The notes beneath the pieces were generated by a model. The model was not told the DNA's origin, did no database searches, and worked only from the letters and a program-made list of their open reading frames with translations. A stretch of 64,000 nucleotides of DNA, taken from NCBI GenBank assembly GCA_963734395.1, contig CAVTGY010000001.1, forward strand, positions 193,190 through 257,189, read 5' to 3'. This stretch comes from Bog-756 sp963734395. GTDB taxonomy: Bacteria; Actinomycetota; Acidimicrobiia; Acidimicrobiales; RAAP-2. Positions 1 to 7,977 of this stretch are shown in pieces (position 1 is the first letter of the stretch; each line of letters opens with the position of its first letter). A program made the translations under genes and the position numbers.

Positions 1-834
1 TCTGCGGCCAGCTGCTGGGGACTGAACCCTGCTGAGGCCAGGTGCGCCACCGCCACCAGTGCGCGACCCACGTCCCGTTCGGCCAGGGCTTCGACCACCT
101 CGTCGAGCTCGGGCAGGTCGTCATCGACCGAGTCGGAGGCGGCCACCTGGTCGAGCACGGAGAGGGCGTCCCTGGCCGATCCCCGGCCCCGACGCACGGC
201 CAGGTCCAATCCCTCGTCGGGCACATCGAGGTGCGCCTCCCGGCGAACCTGGTCGAGCAACTCCCCCAGGACCTCGGGCCCGAGCAGGCGGAACTCGAAG
301 TGCTGGGTGCGACTGCGGATGGTGGGAAGCACCTTCTGCGGGTCGGTGGTGGCCAGCACGAAGATGACGTGGGCGGGTGGTTCCTCGAGGGTCTTCAGCA
401 ACGCATTCGACGCCGGCGTCGACAGCATGTGGACCTCGTCGACGATGTAGACCTTCTGTCGGCCCGGCGTTCCGAGGGCAGCTCGAGACACCAGGTCGCG
501 CATGGCCTCCACCCCGTTGTTGGAGGCGGCATCGAGCTCGTGGACGTCGAGCGACGTGCCCTTGGCGATCTCGACACACGAGGAACAGACCCCACACGGT
601 TCCCCGTCGTGACAGGTCGGTGCAGTTGAGCGCCTTGGCCAGAATCCGGGCGGTGGAGGTCTTCCCGGTCCCGCGCGGTCCGCTGAACAGGTATGCATGG
701 GCCACCCGGTGGTCCCGTACCGCGTTGCGCAGGGCGAGGACGACGTGGTCCTGGCCCCGCACCTCGCCGAAGGTGGACGGTCGGAATCGCCGGTAGAGCG
801 ACTGGTACGGGGTGTCGTCTAATCCATCGGCCAC
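1..834 (-). CDS. dnaX: DNA polymerase III subunit gamma/tau, 5' part, frameshifted
   Basis: This is the N-terminal part of the clamp-loader ATPase that loads the sliding clamp at the replication fork; the gene leaves the window at position 1. The start is taken as GTG at 834, giving a short lead into the typical YRRFRPSTFGEVRGQDHV. Walker A is GPRGTGKTST. Past about position 610 the frame changes by one base, and the new frame gives the zinc-knuckle segment PCGVCSSC, then LDAASNNGV and the Walker B segment VYIVDEVHML. The break lies within the first ATPase domain, far from the site of programmed tau/gamma frameshifting, so I read it as an indel error. The SRP RNA gene lies just upstream on the same strand, a common bacterial order. 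Identity is certain; the break is the only oddity. Confidence 0.93.
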
Positions 835-891
835 GTCGAGGGAGCCTATAGGGCACCGGAGAGCGGCTTTCCGGGTGCGTCCCGGGGTTCG

Positions 892-1001
892 GTGCGACGG
901 CCAGGTTGGCTGCGGCACACGCCCTTACCCGCTGAGAGCTGCTGCCTTCCGACCCTGACTCGATTCACGAGAGAACGTTGCGCAGGACCCAGCCGTCGCA
1001 C
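892..1001 (-). ncRNA. ffs: Signal recognition particle 4.5S-type RNA
   Basis: Read on the minus strand, the two ends (GTGCGACGG and CCGTCGCAC) pair perfectly to close a long hairpin of about 110 nt. The apical part holds GTCAGGGTCGGAAGGCAGCA, the conserved Ffh-binding core of small bacterial SRP RNAs, followed by the characteristic GGGCGTGTGCCG strand. It lies 57 nt upstream of dnaX on the same strand. The RNA works with Ffh and FtsY to target nascent membrane proteins. The ends are inferred from the closing stem and could be off by a few bases. Confidence 0.9.
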
Positions 1002-1144
1002 AGAACACCGGGCACGAAGCATGTTAGCTGCACCATCGTCGACGGACGACCCGGTCGTGCACGATCCAAACGAGTGGGCACAAGGGGGCGGAGTAGCCTG
1101 TCGGGGCTGTTGGCCTCCCGGAGCTGTCCGATGGCCCGAGCACT

Positions 1145-1229
1145 GGAGGCGTGCGAGAGCGGCCGAATCGGCACGATTGGAAATCGTGTGTGGGGAGACT
1201 CACCGTGGGTTCAAATCCCACCGCCTCCG
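1145..1229 (+). tRNA. tRNA-Ser(GGA)
   Basis: A class II tRNA with a long variable arm. The acceptor GGAGGCG pairs with CGCCTCC at 1222-1228, the anticodon loop holds GGA in GATTGGAAATC, and the T loop reads GGGTTCAAATCCC. CCA is not encoded. It is divergent from the SRP RNA gene and lies just upstream of tadA. Confidence 0.93.
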
Positions 1230-1335
1230 CCGAGATGAGCACCGACGCGACCTCTTCCGGGAAGGCACTGCCGCCCCTCCTGGTGGCGGTGGACCGACGC
1301 CGGACGACAAAGAGAAGCTGGACGACAACCAGGCC

Positions 1336-1769
1336 ATGGGAGCCGCCCTTCGCGAGGCGGCGTTGGCGGTGGACCACGGTGATGTCCCGGTGGGAGCAGT
1401 GGCTCTGGTCGGAGGTCGGGTGGTCGCAGCCCGGCATAACGAGAGGGAGAAGCAGGGCGACCCGACTGCGCACGCCGAAGTGCTTGCGCTCTCGGACGCA
1501 GCCGCGGCGGTGGGAAGCTGGCGACTGTCGGAGGTGACTCTGGTGGTGACCTTGGAGCCCTGCCCGATGTGCGCCGGGGCTTTGGTAGCCGCCCGACTGG
1601 GTCGCCTGGTCTTCGGGGCGACCGACATGAAGGCGGGCTCGTGTGGATCGCTCTACAACCTGTGCGCCGACCCCCGACTGAATCACGAGGTCCCGGTGAC
1701 CGCCGGCGTCCGGGCCGAGGAGTCAGCCGACTGCTCACCGGATTCTTCAGACGCCGACGCCGCGGCTAG
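1336..1769 (+). CDS. tadA: tRNA-specific adenosine deaminase TadA, C-terminally frameshifted
   Basis: Converts adenosine-34 to inosine in tRNA(Arg). The zinc site is complete: HAEVLAL supplies the His and the catalytic Glu, and PCPMCAGA the two Cys. DVPVGAV and GSCGSLYNL are family hallmarks. The ATG at 1336 begins MGAALREAA; residues just before it (LDDNQA) also look TadA-like, so the true start may be upstream in a frame hidden by another indel. Near 1731 the frame must shift by one base: without it the frame runs on through the downstream tRNA-Ser to 1872, with it the protein ends normally as LLTGFFRRRRRG at TAG 1767-1769. About 144 residues, a usual length. It is flanked on both sides by tRNA-Ser genes. 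Confidence 0.9.
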
Positions 1770-1779
1770 CGTGTCGGAC

Positions 1780-1864
1780 GGAGGGATGCGAGAGTGGCCG
1801 AATCGGACGGTCTCGAAAACCGTTGTGTCGCAAGGCACCGTGGGTTCGAATCCCACTCCCTCCG
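1780..1864 (+). tRNA. tRNA-Ser(CGA)
   Basis: Class II tRNA: acceptor GGAGGGA pairs with TCCCTCC at 1857-1863, the anticodon is CGA in GGTCTCGAAAACC, and the T loop reads GGGTTCGAATCCC. The last bases of this gene form part of the 15-bp sequence duplicated on the far side of the insertion element that begins at 1868; the tRNA itself is intact. Confidence 0.93.
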
Positions 1865-1867
1865 CCA
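1853..1867 (+). repeat. Left copy of 15-bp target-site duplication
   Basis: CCACTCCCTCCGCCA covers the 3' end of tRNA-Ser(CGA) and recurs exactly at 3163-3177, immediately outside the other end of the IS element. IS481-family duplications range from about 4 to 15 bp, so this fits insertion by transposition. Confidence 0.8.
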
Positions 1868-3162
1868 TGTGATGTCGCGAGACATCGGAGACCGGTGTGT
1901 CAAGACATCGTAGACCAGGACATTCCCGTCAGGGCATCCGCTGGTAGTCCTTGGTCGGGTCGAGGACGAGGCGTCGCAGTGGTGAGCCGTCCAGGCCGAC
2001 GACCTCGATGTCGAGACCCTCGATGAGCATGGCCACGCGCCAACCGGCATAGGGACGGCCGATGCCGATGTGGTGGAGGCGCCCCGATGGCGCAGCGTCA
2101 CCGAACCGGTCGGGTCCACTTTGTCGAGCCGCAGCCGCCGACCGTCGATCTTGACCAGCGAGGCGGTCGGCTCGGCCTTCTCGCGCGCGTCGAAGACCGA
2201 TCGCGGGGTCCGACGTCCGACGCCCCGATGTGGTCGAACGTCGTTGTAGTAGGCGACGAAGCGGTCGATGGCGCGCTGGAGTTGCTTCTTGGTCTCGATG
2301 CCCTTCTGGGCGGCCACGAACTTCTTCAGGGTCTGGTGGAATCGCTCGACCTTGCCGCAGGTCTGGGGATGGTAGGGACGTGAGTGCTTGGCCGTGATGC
2401 CGAGCGCGAAGAGCTCCTGCTCGACCGCACCCTCGACGCCGTAGTGGGTGCGCGCCGTGAAGATGAGCCCGTTGTCGGTGAGGAACGAGGCCGGATAGCC
2501 CCAGGTCTCGGCCGATTTGTGCAGGACCCGGACCACGTCGGGGGCCTTGACCACCTGCATGACCCTGGAGGCCACGCACACCCTCGAGTGGTCGTCGATG
2601 ATGTTGAGGACCTCGAAGACCTCGCCGCTCGGCAGCGTCGACGTGGGTCATGTCGGCCTGCCAGCGCTCGTTGGGCAGATCGGCCACGAAGCGGGTGTAG
2701 GAGCTCTTCGGCCGCTTCTTCGGCTGGGGGGTGACAAAGCCCCGGGCCCGGAGCACTCGCCAGATGGTGGGGACCGAGGGCGGGCTGGCGATGTCGCTCG
2801 CTCAGGTGGAAGTGGATGGTGGCCGCCCCGGCGTCGAAGCCGGCGTCGGCGAGCTCCTTGTCGCAGCGCCACGATCTCGTCCTCGTAGAGATCGGCGATC
2901 CGAGACGGCGAGGACGTGGGACGCCGGCTCCGGGGCTCGAGGCCCGTCGGGACCCTCGAGTCGGTAGCGACGGAGCAGCTTGAACAGCCAGCTCGGGCTC
3001 ACGTCATGGGTCCGGGCCAGCTCCTTGATCGGTTTGCCCGTTCGCAGGTGCGTCTCGATCAGAAACCGGCCCATGTCCATAGGAGACCCTCCTCAGTAGC
3101 GGTCTCCTATGTCTTGACACATCCACGAGACCGGCGGTCTCCTATGTCCTGAAATTCACACA
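1868..3162 (-). mobile_element. IS481-family insertion sequence (about 1.3 kb)
   Basis: Both outer ends, read inward, start with TGTG and share an imperfect inverted repeat around GACAT(C/A)GGAGACCG. A second copy follows further inside on each end: TGTGTCAAGACATCGTAGACC on the left and a close match ending in ATAGGAGACC on the right. The interior carries one IS481-type transposase on the minus strand. Flanking 15-bp direct repeats support the ends. The transposase has several frameshifts, so the copy as read is inactive, or the region is poorly sequenced. Confidence 0.82.
1929..3080 (-). pseudogene. IS481-family DDE transposase, broken by several frameshifts
   Basis: Starts at 3080 with a helix-turn-helix region (GKPIKELARTHDVSPSWLFK). 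Stitching the frames gives RISDLYEDEIVALR, then LRARGFVTPQPKKRPK, WQADMTHVD, EVLNIIDDHSR, SFLTDNG, the typical YHPQTCGKVERFHQTLK and YYNDVRPHRGVGRRTP. The catalytic Asp, Asp and Glu sit in QADMTH, LTDNG and KVERFHQ. It ends with a beta-rich tail that stops at 1929. Frame breaks are needed near 2855, 2800, 2770, 2625 and 2075. All catalytic blocks survive, so the element is either recently inactivated or carries sequencing indels. Confidence 0.85.
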
Positions 3163-3177
3163 CCACTCCCTCCGCCA
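3163..3177 (+). repeat. Right copy of 15-bp target-site duplication
   Basis: Exact copy of 1853-1867 at the right outer boundary of the IS element. It resembles the tail of a tRNA gene but has no tRNA body upstream. The 171 bp from here to the end of the MerR gene hold no recognisable feature. Confidence 0.8.
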
Positions 3178-3348
3178 AAACACTTTGCAGAGTGTTCCCT
3201 CAACCGGCCCTTCGGATGTCAGATAGCAGCGGGGTGAGGTGGCCTGACGACGTCCGTGCTCGCGGAAGTTGCCTCGCCCGCTGACAGTCACGTATGTGAC
3301 AGGGTGAGCAAGGGGCCATTACGCGTCCAAAGCGTGCCGATCGCGGCT

Positions 3349-4173
3349 TCAAGGCTTGCCGTCGGAGCGGAAGATCGGCCATCCGATCTCCGTTCTCCAC
3401 TCTTCGGGATCAGGCGTCTCATGTGCGTCAACGAGGTAGTACTCCCGAAGTGGTCCGTCGATGCTGATTTCGTGCGCTGTCGCATAAGCACCTAGTTCGC
3501 CATACGTGATGTCGATGTCCGTCAGGGAACCCTGGTGCATGAGTACGGCTAGCTCGGCCGCCGGGACAATGAAGGGGACCACCCGGCCGATCGAGCGCAC
3601 GATGCCCTCCACGGGAATGAAGACGGTCGCCTGGCCTCGGCCGTGTTGGAACAGCTCGCTACCGTACAATCCGCCACTTGGACCGGTGCCATGGAGGTCC
3701 TGGGCCCGCACCGTGGCGTGTAGCTCGCCGAGCGCTCCCTGCCACCACGACAACACGTCCTCGAGATCGACCACTTCCTGTATCCCTACCGCTGGCATCG
3801 CCGGTACTGTCCGGTGCTCGACTGTGGGCACCTCGCCGGATTGCTGCAAGAGGTTGCGCAACGACTCCACTGCGCTGTGGGTCGTCGACAATCGCTCCTC
3901 GAGGCGGTCCAAGTGAGCAGCGATGAGCGTGTTGCGGACAGACGTGTCCGAGGCCGAGAGCACTTCCTTTACTTCTGCGACCGGCATTTCCAGATCCCGC
4001 AGTCGACGGATCACCTGAGCGGTCGGGATCTGATCCGAGAGGTAGTAGCGATAGCCAGTACCGGGATTCACCTCCGCCGGTTCAAGCAGACCCACCTGGT
4101 GGTAATGCCGGAGAGTCTTCACACTCAGGTGAGTCATCCGAGAGAACTCACCCACGGTCAAGTTCGCTGTCAC
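3349..4173 (-). CDS. MerR-family regulator with GyrI-like effector-binding domain
   Basis: A 274-residue one-component regulator of the BmrR/TipA type. Residues 1-70 form the MerR winged helix (VGEFSRMTHLSVKTLRHYHQ, then GLLEPAEV, GYRYY), residues about 75-115 the coiled-coil dimerisation helix, and 120-274 a GyrI-like ligand-binding domain (MPAVGIQEVVD, ATVFIPVEG, YGELGAYATAHEISIDGPL, EYYLVDAHETPDPEEWRTEIGWPI). Such domains bind hydrophobic or cationic drugs. The start is GTG at 4173, about 6 nt from a possible -10, so the message is probably leaderless. It is divergent from a SnoaL-like gene across the operator at 4186-4208. The ligand cannot be read from sequence. Confidence 0.88.
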   Translation of the reverse strand: MTANLTVGEFSRMTHLSVKTLRHYHQVGLLEPAEVNPGTGYRYYLSDQIPTAQVIRRLRDLEMPVAEVKEVLSASDTSVRNTLIAAHLDRLEERLSTTHSAVESLRNLLQQSGEVPTVEHRTVPAMPAVGIQEVVDLEDVLSWWQGALGELHATVRAQDLHGTGPSGGLYGSELFQHGRGQATVFIPVEGIVRSIGRVVPFIVPAAELAVLMHQGSLTDIDITYGELGAYATAHEISIDGPLREYYLVDAHETPDPEEWRTEIGWPIFRSDGKP

Positions 4174-4185
4174 GCCGTAAGTCTC

Positions 4186-4208
4186 GACCCTCCCCCTACG
4201 GGAGTGTC
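4186..4208. promoter_or_regulatory. MerR-type operator and merR promoter
   Basis: GACCCTCCC and GGGAGTGTC form a dyad (one mismatch) around CCTAC. On the minus strand it lies exactly in a 19-bp spacer between TTGACA (4205-4210) and a weak -10 GAGACT (4180-4185). An over-long 19-bp spacer filled by the dyad is the hallmark of promoters activated by MerR-family DNA distortion, so the gene is probably autoregulated. Confidence 0.68.
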
Positions 4209-4304
4209 AAGGCCGAGGCCCGGGCTTGACTCTCTCGCGGCCGGAGCCCTCATTGTGGTCATGGCCGCCGGATGGTGGCCAATGACGAGACAGAGGAGTC
4301 ACAC

Positions 4305-4667
4305 ATGGGCGAGAACCTGAACACGCTGTCTGATGTGGTGGCCGAGCACATTGCTGCGGTCAACGCTTTGGACGAGGAGGCGATCGTCGTTACCTTCGCT
4401 GCCGATGCGCTCGTCAACGATGCACGACGAGAGTTCTGGGGGACCGACGCCATCCGGGGCTGGGTGGCCGAGGACATGGTCGGTGACCACATCAGCATCG
4501 AGGTCATCGAGGTCGTCGACCATCACGGCCTGACAGTCGTCCGCGGACGGTACGACGGCGACTACGACAAGACCAACCTCCCTGGGGAGTTGATCCTCAC
4601 CAACTACTTCACCGTGAGCGAGGGGAAGATCGACAGCCTAATCGTCATCCGGAACACGCCCGTCTGA
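4305..4667 (+). CDS. SnoaL-like/NTF2-fold protein
   Basis: A 120-residue alpha+beta-barrel protein of the polyketide-cyclase-like SnoaL group, used by very different enzymes and binding proteins. Visible features are an N-terminal helix (DVVAEHIAAVNALDEEAIVV), the FAADALVNDA segment, the GTDAIRGWV helix and a C-terminal strand pair ending in GKIDSLIVIRNTPV. The start is the ATG at 4305, preceded at good distance by AGAGGAG. It is divergent from the MerR gene and could be its target. No substrate can be assigned. Confidence 0.72.
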   Translation: MGENLNTLSDVVAEHIAAVNALDEEAIVVTFAADALVNDARREFWGTDAIRGWVAEDMVGDHISIEVIEVVDHHGLTVVRGRYDGDYDKTNLPGELILTNYFTVSEGKIDSLIVIRNTPV

Positions 4668-4829
4668 GACGCGGCCCGAAGGCGGGCCCGAGTTTCCAGG
4701 CAGTGCGGCACAATTTGGCTGGGCCACTGTCCCCGATCCGGCGGCCGCCACAAGCCCGGAGCAGCAGGCGGGGCATGTGAGTAGGGTGCTGTTCGGAGAA
4801 CGCGAAACACAGACCCGAGGAGAGCGAAC

Positions 4830-5096
4830 TTGGCGGTACTGGTGAGGTCATCTGCTTCAGGAATGACGACGGACATGTACGACAAGGCGTCAGAGCAGCT
4901 GACCCCCCGTGCTCTGTCCGCGCCGGGATTCGTCGCCCACGTGGCCTTCGTGGCGGACGGCGAGTTTCACGTATCTGAGATATGGGAGAGCCGGGACGAC
5001 TTCCAGAACTGGTTCGACAACAATGTGAAGCCGAATGTCCCCGGTGTCGAGATCGACGTGGTGATGGATGTTCACAACGTCGTAATCAAGAAGTAG
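4830..5096 (+). CDS. Small antibiotic-biosynthesis-monooxygenase-like protein
   Basis: An 88-residue protein with the short ferredoxin-like dimeric fold suggested by LSAPGFVAHVAFVADGEFHVSEIWESRDDFQNWFDNNV, a pattern common in ABM-domain and related stress proteins. The start is TTG at 4830 behind GAGGAG; GTG or ATG codons slightly downstream are alternatives. It follows the SnoaL-like gene by 160 bp on the same strand. The function is not known, and many relatives are annotated only as hypothetical. Confidence 0.6.
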   Translation: MAVLVRSSASGMTTDMYDKASEQLTPRALSAPGFVAHVAFVADGEFHVSEIWESRDDFQNWFDNNVKPNVPGVEIDVVMDVHNVVIKK

Positions 5097-5121
5097 CGAG
5101 AACAGCCCCTACCGTTCAGTA

Positions 5122-5784
5122 TCACTCTTCCAAGTACCGCAGCACTGCCAGGACCCGCCGGTGGTCAGTGGACGTCGCAGGCAGGTCAAGTTTGATGAAG
5201 ATGTTGGCGATGTGCTTCTCCACCGCTCCTTCCGAGACGACGAGGCCTGCGGCGATGGCCGAATTCGTCCGCCCCTCTGCCATGAGCGCTAACACCTCGC
5301 GCTCCCGACCGCTCAACCCGGCCAGAGCGTCGGTGCGACGAGAAGCTCCCATCAGCTGGGTCACCACCTCGGGATCGAGGGCCGTGCCTCCCGACGCCAC
5401 CCGAACCAATGCCTCCGCGAAGTCCGCGACGTCGGCAACCCGGTCTTTCAGCAGATAGCCGATCCCAGCCGCGCCACTGGCCAGCAGCTCGGCCGCGTAC
5501 CGGGTCTCGACGTACTGGGAAAAGACCAGGATCCCCACGCCGGGGTGATCCCGGCGCAGGCGAATGGCGGTCCGTAATCCCTCGTCGGTGAAGGTCGGCG
5601 GCATACGGATGTCGACCACCGCCACGTCAGGGGGATCATCGGCAACCGCCTGCTCGAGACTCACGCCGTCACCAACCGCCCGGATTACCGCGAATCCGCG
5701 GTCGGTGAGGATTTGCAACAGCCCGTCCCGCAGGATCGCGGAGTCCTCTGCGATCACCACGCGTATGGCGTCCGCGGCGGCCAT
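5122..5784 (-). CDS. NarL/FixJ-family response regulator
   Basis: A 220-residue regulator. The receiver domain (residues 1-125) has the acidic pair in IAEDSAIL, the phosphorylated Asp in VAVVDIRMPP and the conserved Lys in LLKDRVAD. The LuxR-type output domain (about 150-205) reads GLSGREREVLALMAEGRTNSAIA then SEGAVEKHIANIF. ATG at 5784 lies 2 bp after the stop of the histidine kinase gene, so the pair is translated from one message. It is the last gene of the ABC transporter/two-component operon running from 8913 to 5122 and probably controls that operon. Confidence 0.93.
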   Translation of the reverse strand: MAAADAIRVVIAEDSAILRDGLLQILTDRGFAVIRAVGDGVSLEQAVADDPPDVAVVDIRMPPTFTDEGLRTAIRLRRDHPGVGILVFSQYVETRYAAELLASGAAGIGYLLKDRVADVADFAEALVRVASGGTALDPEVVTQLMGASRRTDALAGLSGREREVLALMAEGRTNSAIAAGLVVSEGAVEKHIANIFIKLDLPATSTDHRRVLAVLRYLEE

Positions 5785-5786
5785 GT

Positions 5787-7166
5787 TCAGGCGTGGGTGG
5801 GCAGGTCGACGGTAACTACAGTCGGTCCGCCCGCCGGGCTGGCAATGCTCAGATGCCCATCGACGGCACCGACCCGATCGGCCAGCCCGGCCAGACCACT
5901 CGACGACGAGCCGACCCGGTTGGCCGCCGCGCCGCCCAGGCCGTCGTCGCGCACGACGATCCGCAGCCACGGCCCGTGCTGGGCACAGCTCAACGAGGCC
6001 CGGGACGCCTCGGCGTGTTGGGCAACGTTGGCCAACAACTCTGCCGCACAGAAGTAGCAGATGGCCTCGATGGCCGGGCTGGGCCGGGACTGGACCGACA
6101 CCTGGACCTCCGTGGGCACCGAGCTGCGTGCGGCCAGGGTTGCGAGGGCATTTTCCAGGCCGGTGTCCAGCGCCGGCGGGTGGATCCCACGGGCCAGATC
6201 CCGGAGATCGATGATGGCCTCCTTGGCACCGCGGTGCGCCTCGTCGATCAGGCGCTGGATGCCGTCCAGATCGGCGGCCTCGTCAGTTTCGGCACGCAGG
6301 TTCTCGAGCCGTTCCTTTGCCTGGCCGAGACGCATGGCAAGGGCGACCAACTGGGCCTGGGTGCCGTCGTGCAAGTTGCGCTCGATGCGTTGGAGAGTTT
6401 CTGTTGACGCTTCGAGCGTCCTCGATCTCGACTCCTCGAGGCTTCTCACCCGGGATGCCTCGGCGGTCGGACCGAGCAGAAGTTGCATCATCCGCCGGTC
6501 GAAGTAGACGACGAGCCTCATGGTCCACGGCGCGACGAAAAGAAGAAATACGCCTGCCACGAACACACCGACGTGCGCCCGAGGCCCGGCCGGAGGACCA
6601 TTGCTGAAGGCGCCTCCCGCCGCACGACCCAGTAGGCCGAATCCTGTCAACCCGCTGCCACCGGTCAGCGGTGACGCGATGCCGAAAATGGCCTCGAGCC
6701 AGACGCTGACGGCGAACCAGACGCCGAACAGGGTGAGCGGAACCTTGGCCACGAAATAGAGCACCGCCCGCCAAGCGGTCCGGTCGCCCAGCGTGGCCCG
6801 CAACCACCGGAAGATCCCCGGAGGTGGGTTGAACGGCTCGGGCTCGGCGATCTCCTCGCCCAGCATCCCCCAGGCCAGCGCCCGTTGCCAGCGGCCGAGC
6901 CCTCGGGCGACCCGCAGGCCGCTGCCGAGGATGAAGATCCCGATGAGCGCGATGGTGAGCACCAACCCGGCGAGGCCGAGCACACCTAAGGCGAGCACTC
7001 CCCCGAACGCCAAGACGGAGCTGGCCAGGAAGTACCCCAACTCCGCCCAGCTGCGCTTCTGGAACGGCTCCCGCAGGATCAGCTCTGATAGACGTTTGAC
7101 CTGCTCGGCTCTCTCCTCGGGGATCCGGATCTGCACCCAGCCCACCTTGGTATCAGATTCGCTCAA
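5787..7166 (-). CDS. Sensor histidine kinase (NarL-system type) with N-terminal membrane sensor
   Basis: A 459-residue kinase. The N-terminal 200 residues hold four or five hydrophobic segments and resemble the membrane 'Sensor' domain found before HisKA_3 kinases (ARGLGRWQRALAWGMLG). The phosphoacceptor His is in IERNLHDGTQAQLVAL. The ATPase domain shows LLANVAQHAEASRA (N box), VRDDGLGG and SGLAGLADRVGAVDG. The start overlaps the permease stop by four bases (TTGA), so the kinase is coupled to the ABC permease gene. This arrangement is typical of systems sensing antibiotics or envelope stress and driving the linked transporter. The stimulus is unknown. Confidence 0.92.
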   Translation of the reverse strand: MSESDTKVGWVQIRIPEERAEQVKRLSELILREPFQKRSWAELGYFLASSVLAFGGVLALGVLGLAGLVLTIALIGIFILGSGLRVARGLGRWQRALAWGMLGEEIAEPEPFNPPPGIFRWLRATLGDRTAWRAVLYFVAKVPLTLFGVWFAVSVWLEAIFGIASPLTGGSGLTGFGLLGRAAGGAFSNGPPAGPRAHVGVFVAGVFLLFVAPWTMRLVVYFDRRMMQLLLGPTAEASRVRSLEESRSRTLEASTETLQRIERNLHDGTQAQLVALAMRLGQAKERLENLRAETDEAADLDGIQRLIDEAHRGAKEAIIDLRDLARGIHPPALDTGLENALATLAARSSVPTEVQVSVQSRPSPAIEAICYFCAAELLANVAQHAEASRASLSCAQHGPWLRIVVRDDGLGGAAANRVGSSSSGLAGLADRVGAVDGHLSIASPAGGPTVVTVDLPTHA

Positions 7167-7975
7167 GCGTCATGCCTGACGAAGACCGCCGCTCCAGCGG
7201 CAAGGGCAATTGCTGCATACATGGCCATCAGCAACAACCCTACGACCGGGGAGACCGGCCCGAACGGCCCCCCCTGCTGCCCCTGGTTGACCGTGGACAT
7301 GATCGAGTTGGTCAGGATATTGGTGGGCAGGTAGCGGACGTCTGTCTGAGAGATTCCATGCATGACCAGCGGGAGTACGAAGATGACACCGACGAACGCG
7401 GCGATCGCTGCCGCTGTGCTGCGGAAGACGAGACCGAAGCCGAATGACATGAGGGCGATGAGCGCGATGAACAGGCCGGTCAGGACCACGGCCCTTGCCG
7501 CGCCCGGCGAAGCGAGCGTGGCTGACGGAGCCCCGCCGCCGGAAAGGATGGCCTGACCCAGGAAGAACGAGACAAAACTCAGCACCTCGCAGAAGAACAC
7601 CGTGAGCACGGCGGTGACGCCCATCTTGGTGGCGAGGAGGAGAGGACGCTTCGGCGCAGCGGCCAGCGTGGTGCGGATCGTGCCACTCGAATACTCGCCC
7701 GTGATCAGCAGCGCTCCGAACACGCCGCCGGCGAGGGCGACGGTGAACATGCCGGTCAGGGATGCCTGGGTGGCGTCGAAGCCGACGTAGTAACCAGGAC
7801 CATGGTGCAACGCGGCGTGGGACACCAGCCCCGTCACCAGGAGGGTGGCAACGAAGGTGAGGCCGAGTGTGATCGCCGTCGATCGCAGGGTAAGGATCTT
7901 GGCGATCTCGGATCGGGCGACGTGCTTGATGCGGTAGTGCCCCCGGGGAGCGTTCAGAAGAATCTCGGTCGTCAT
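7163..7975 (-). CDS. ABC-2 type transporter permease
   Basis: A 270-residue integral membrane subunit with six predicted helices: ITLGLTFVATLLVTGLVS, LTGMFTVALAGGVFGALLI, VLTVFFCEVLSFVSFFLG, VVLTGLFIALIALMSFGFG, AIAAFVGVIFVLPLVMHG and VVGLLLMAMYAAIALAAGA. The segment GALLITGEYSSGTIRTTLAA after helix 2 is the family signature. ATG at 7975 follows AAGGAG; its start is 2 bp from the ATPase stop. Together with the ATPase at 7978-8913 it forms an exporter of the drug or lantibiotic-resistance type; the substrate is not defined. Confidence 0.9.
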   Translation of the reverse strand: MTTEILLNAPRGHYRIKHVARSEIAKILTLRSTAITLGLTFVATLLVTGLVSHAALHHGPGYYVGFDATQASLTGMFTVALAGGVFGALLITGEYSSGTIRTTLAAAPKRPLLLATKMGVTAVLTVFFCEVLSFVSFFLGQAILSGGGAPSATLASPGAARAVVLTGLFIALIALMSFGFGLVFRSTAAAIAAFVGVIFVLPLVMHGISQTDVRYLPTNILTNSIMSTVNQGQQGGPFGPVSPVVGLLLMAMYAAIALAAGAAVFVRHDA

Positions 7976-7977
7976 CG

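Noticed and set aside
1..834. Programmed frameshifting in dnaX
   Set aside because: The break at about 610 is in the first ATPase domain, between the Walker A and zinc-knuckle regions, not near the tau/gamma junction, and there is no slippery heptamer there.
892..1872. A 326-codon open frame covering tRNA-Ser(GGA), tadA and tRNA-Ser(CGA)
   Set aside because: It is tadA's frame extended both ways through RNA genes; the proper C-terminus is recovered in the neighbouring frame at 1769.
3163..3177. A partial second tRNA-Ser at the right end of the IS element
   Set aside because: Only 15 bp match and no tRNA body is present; it is the target-site duplication.
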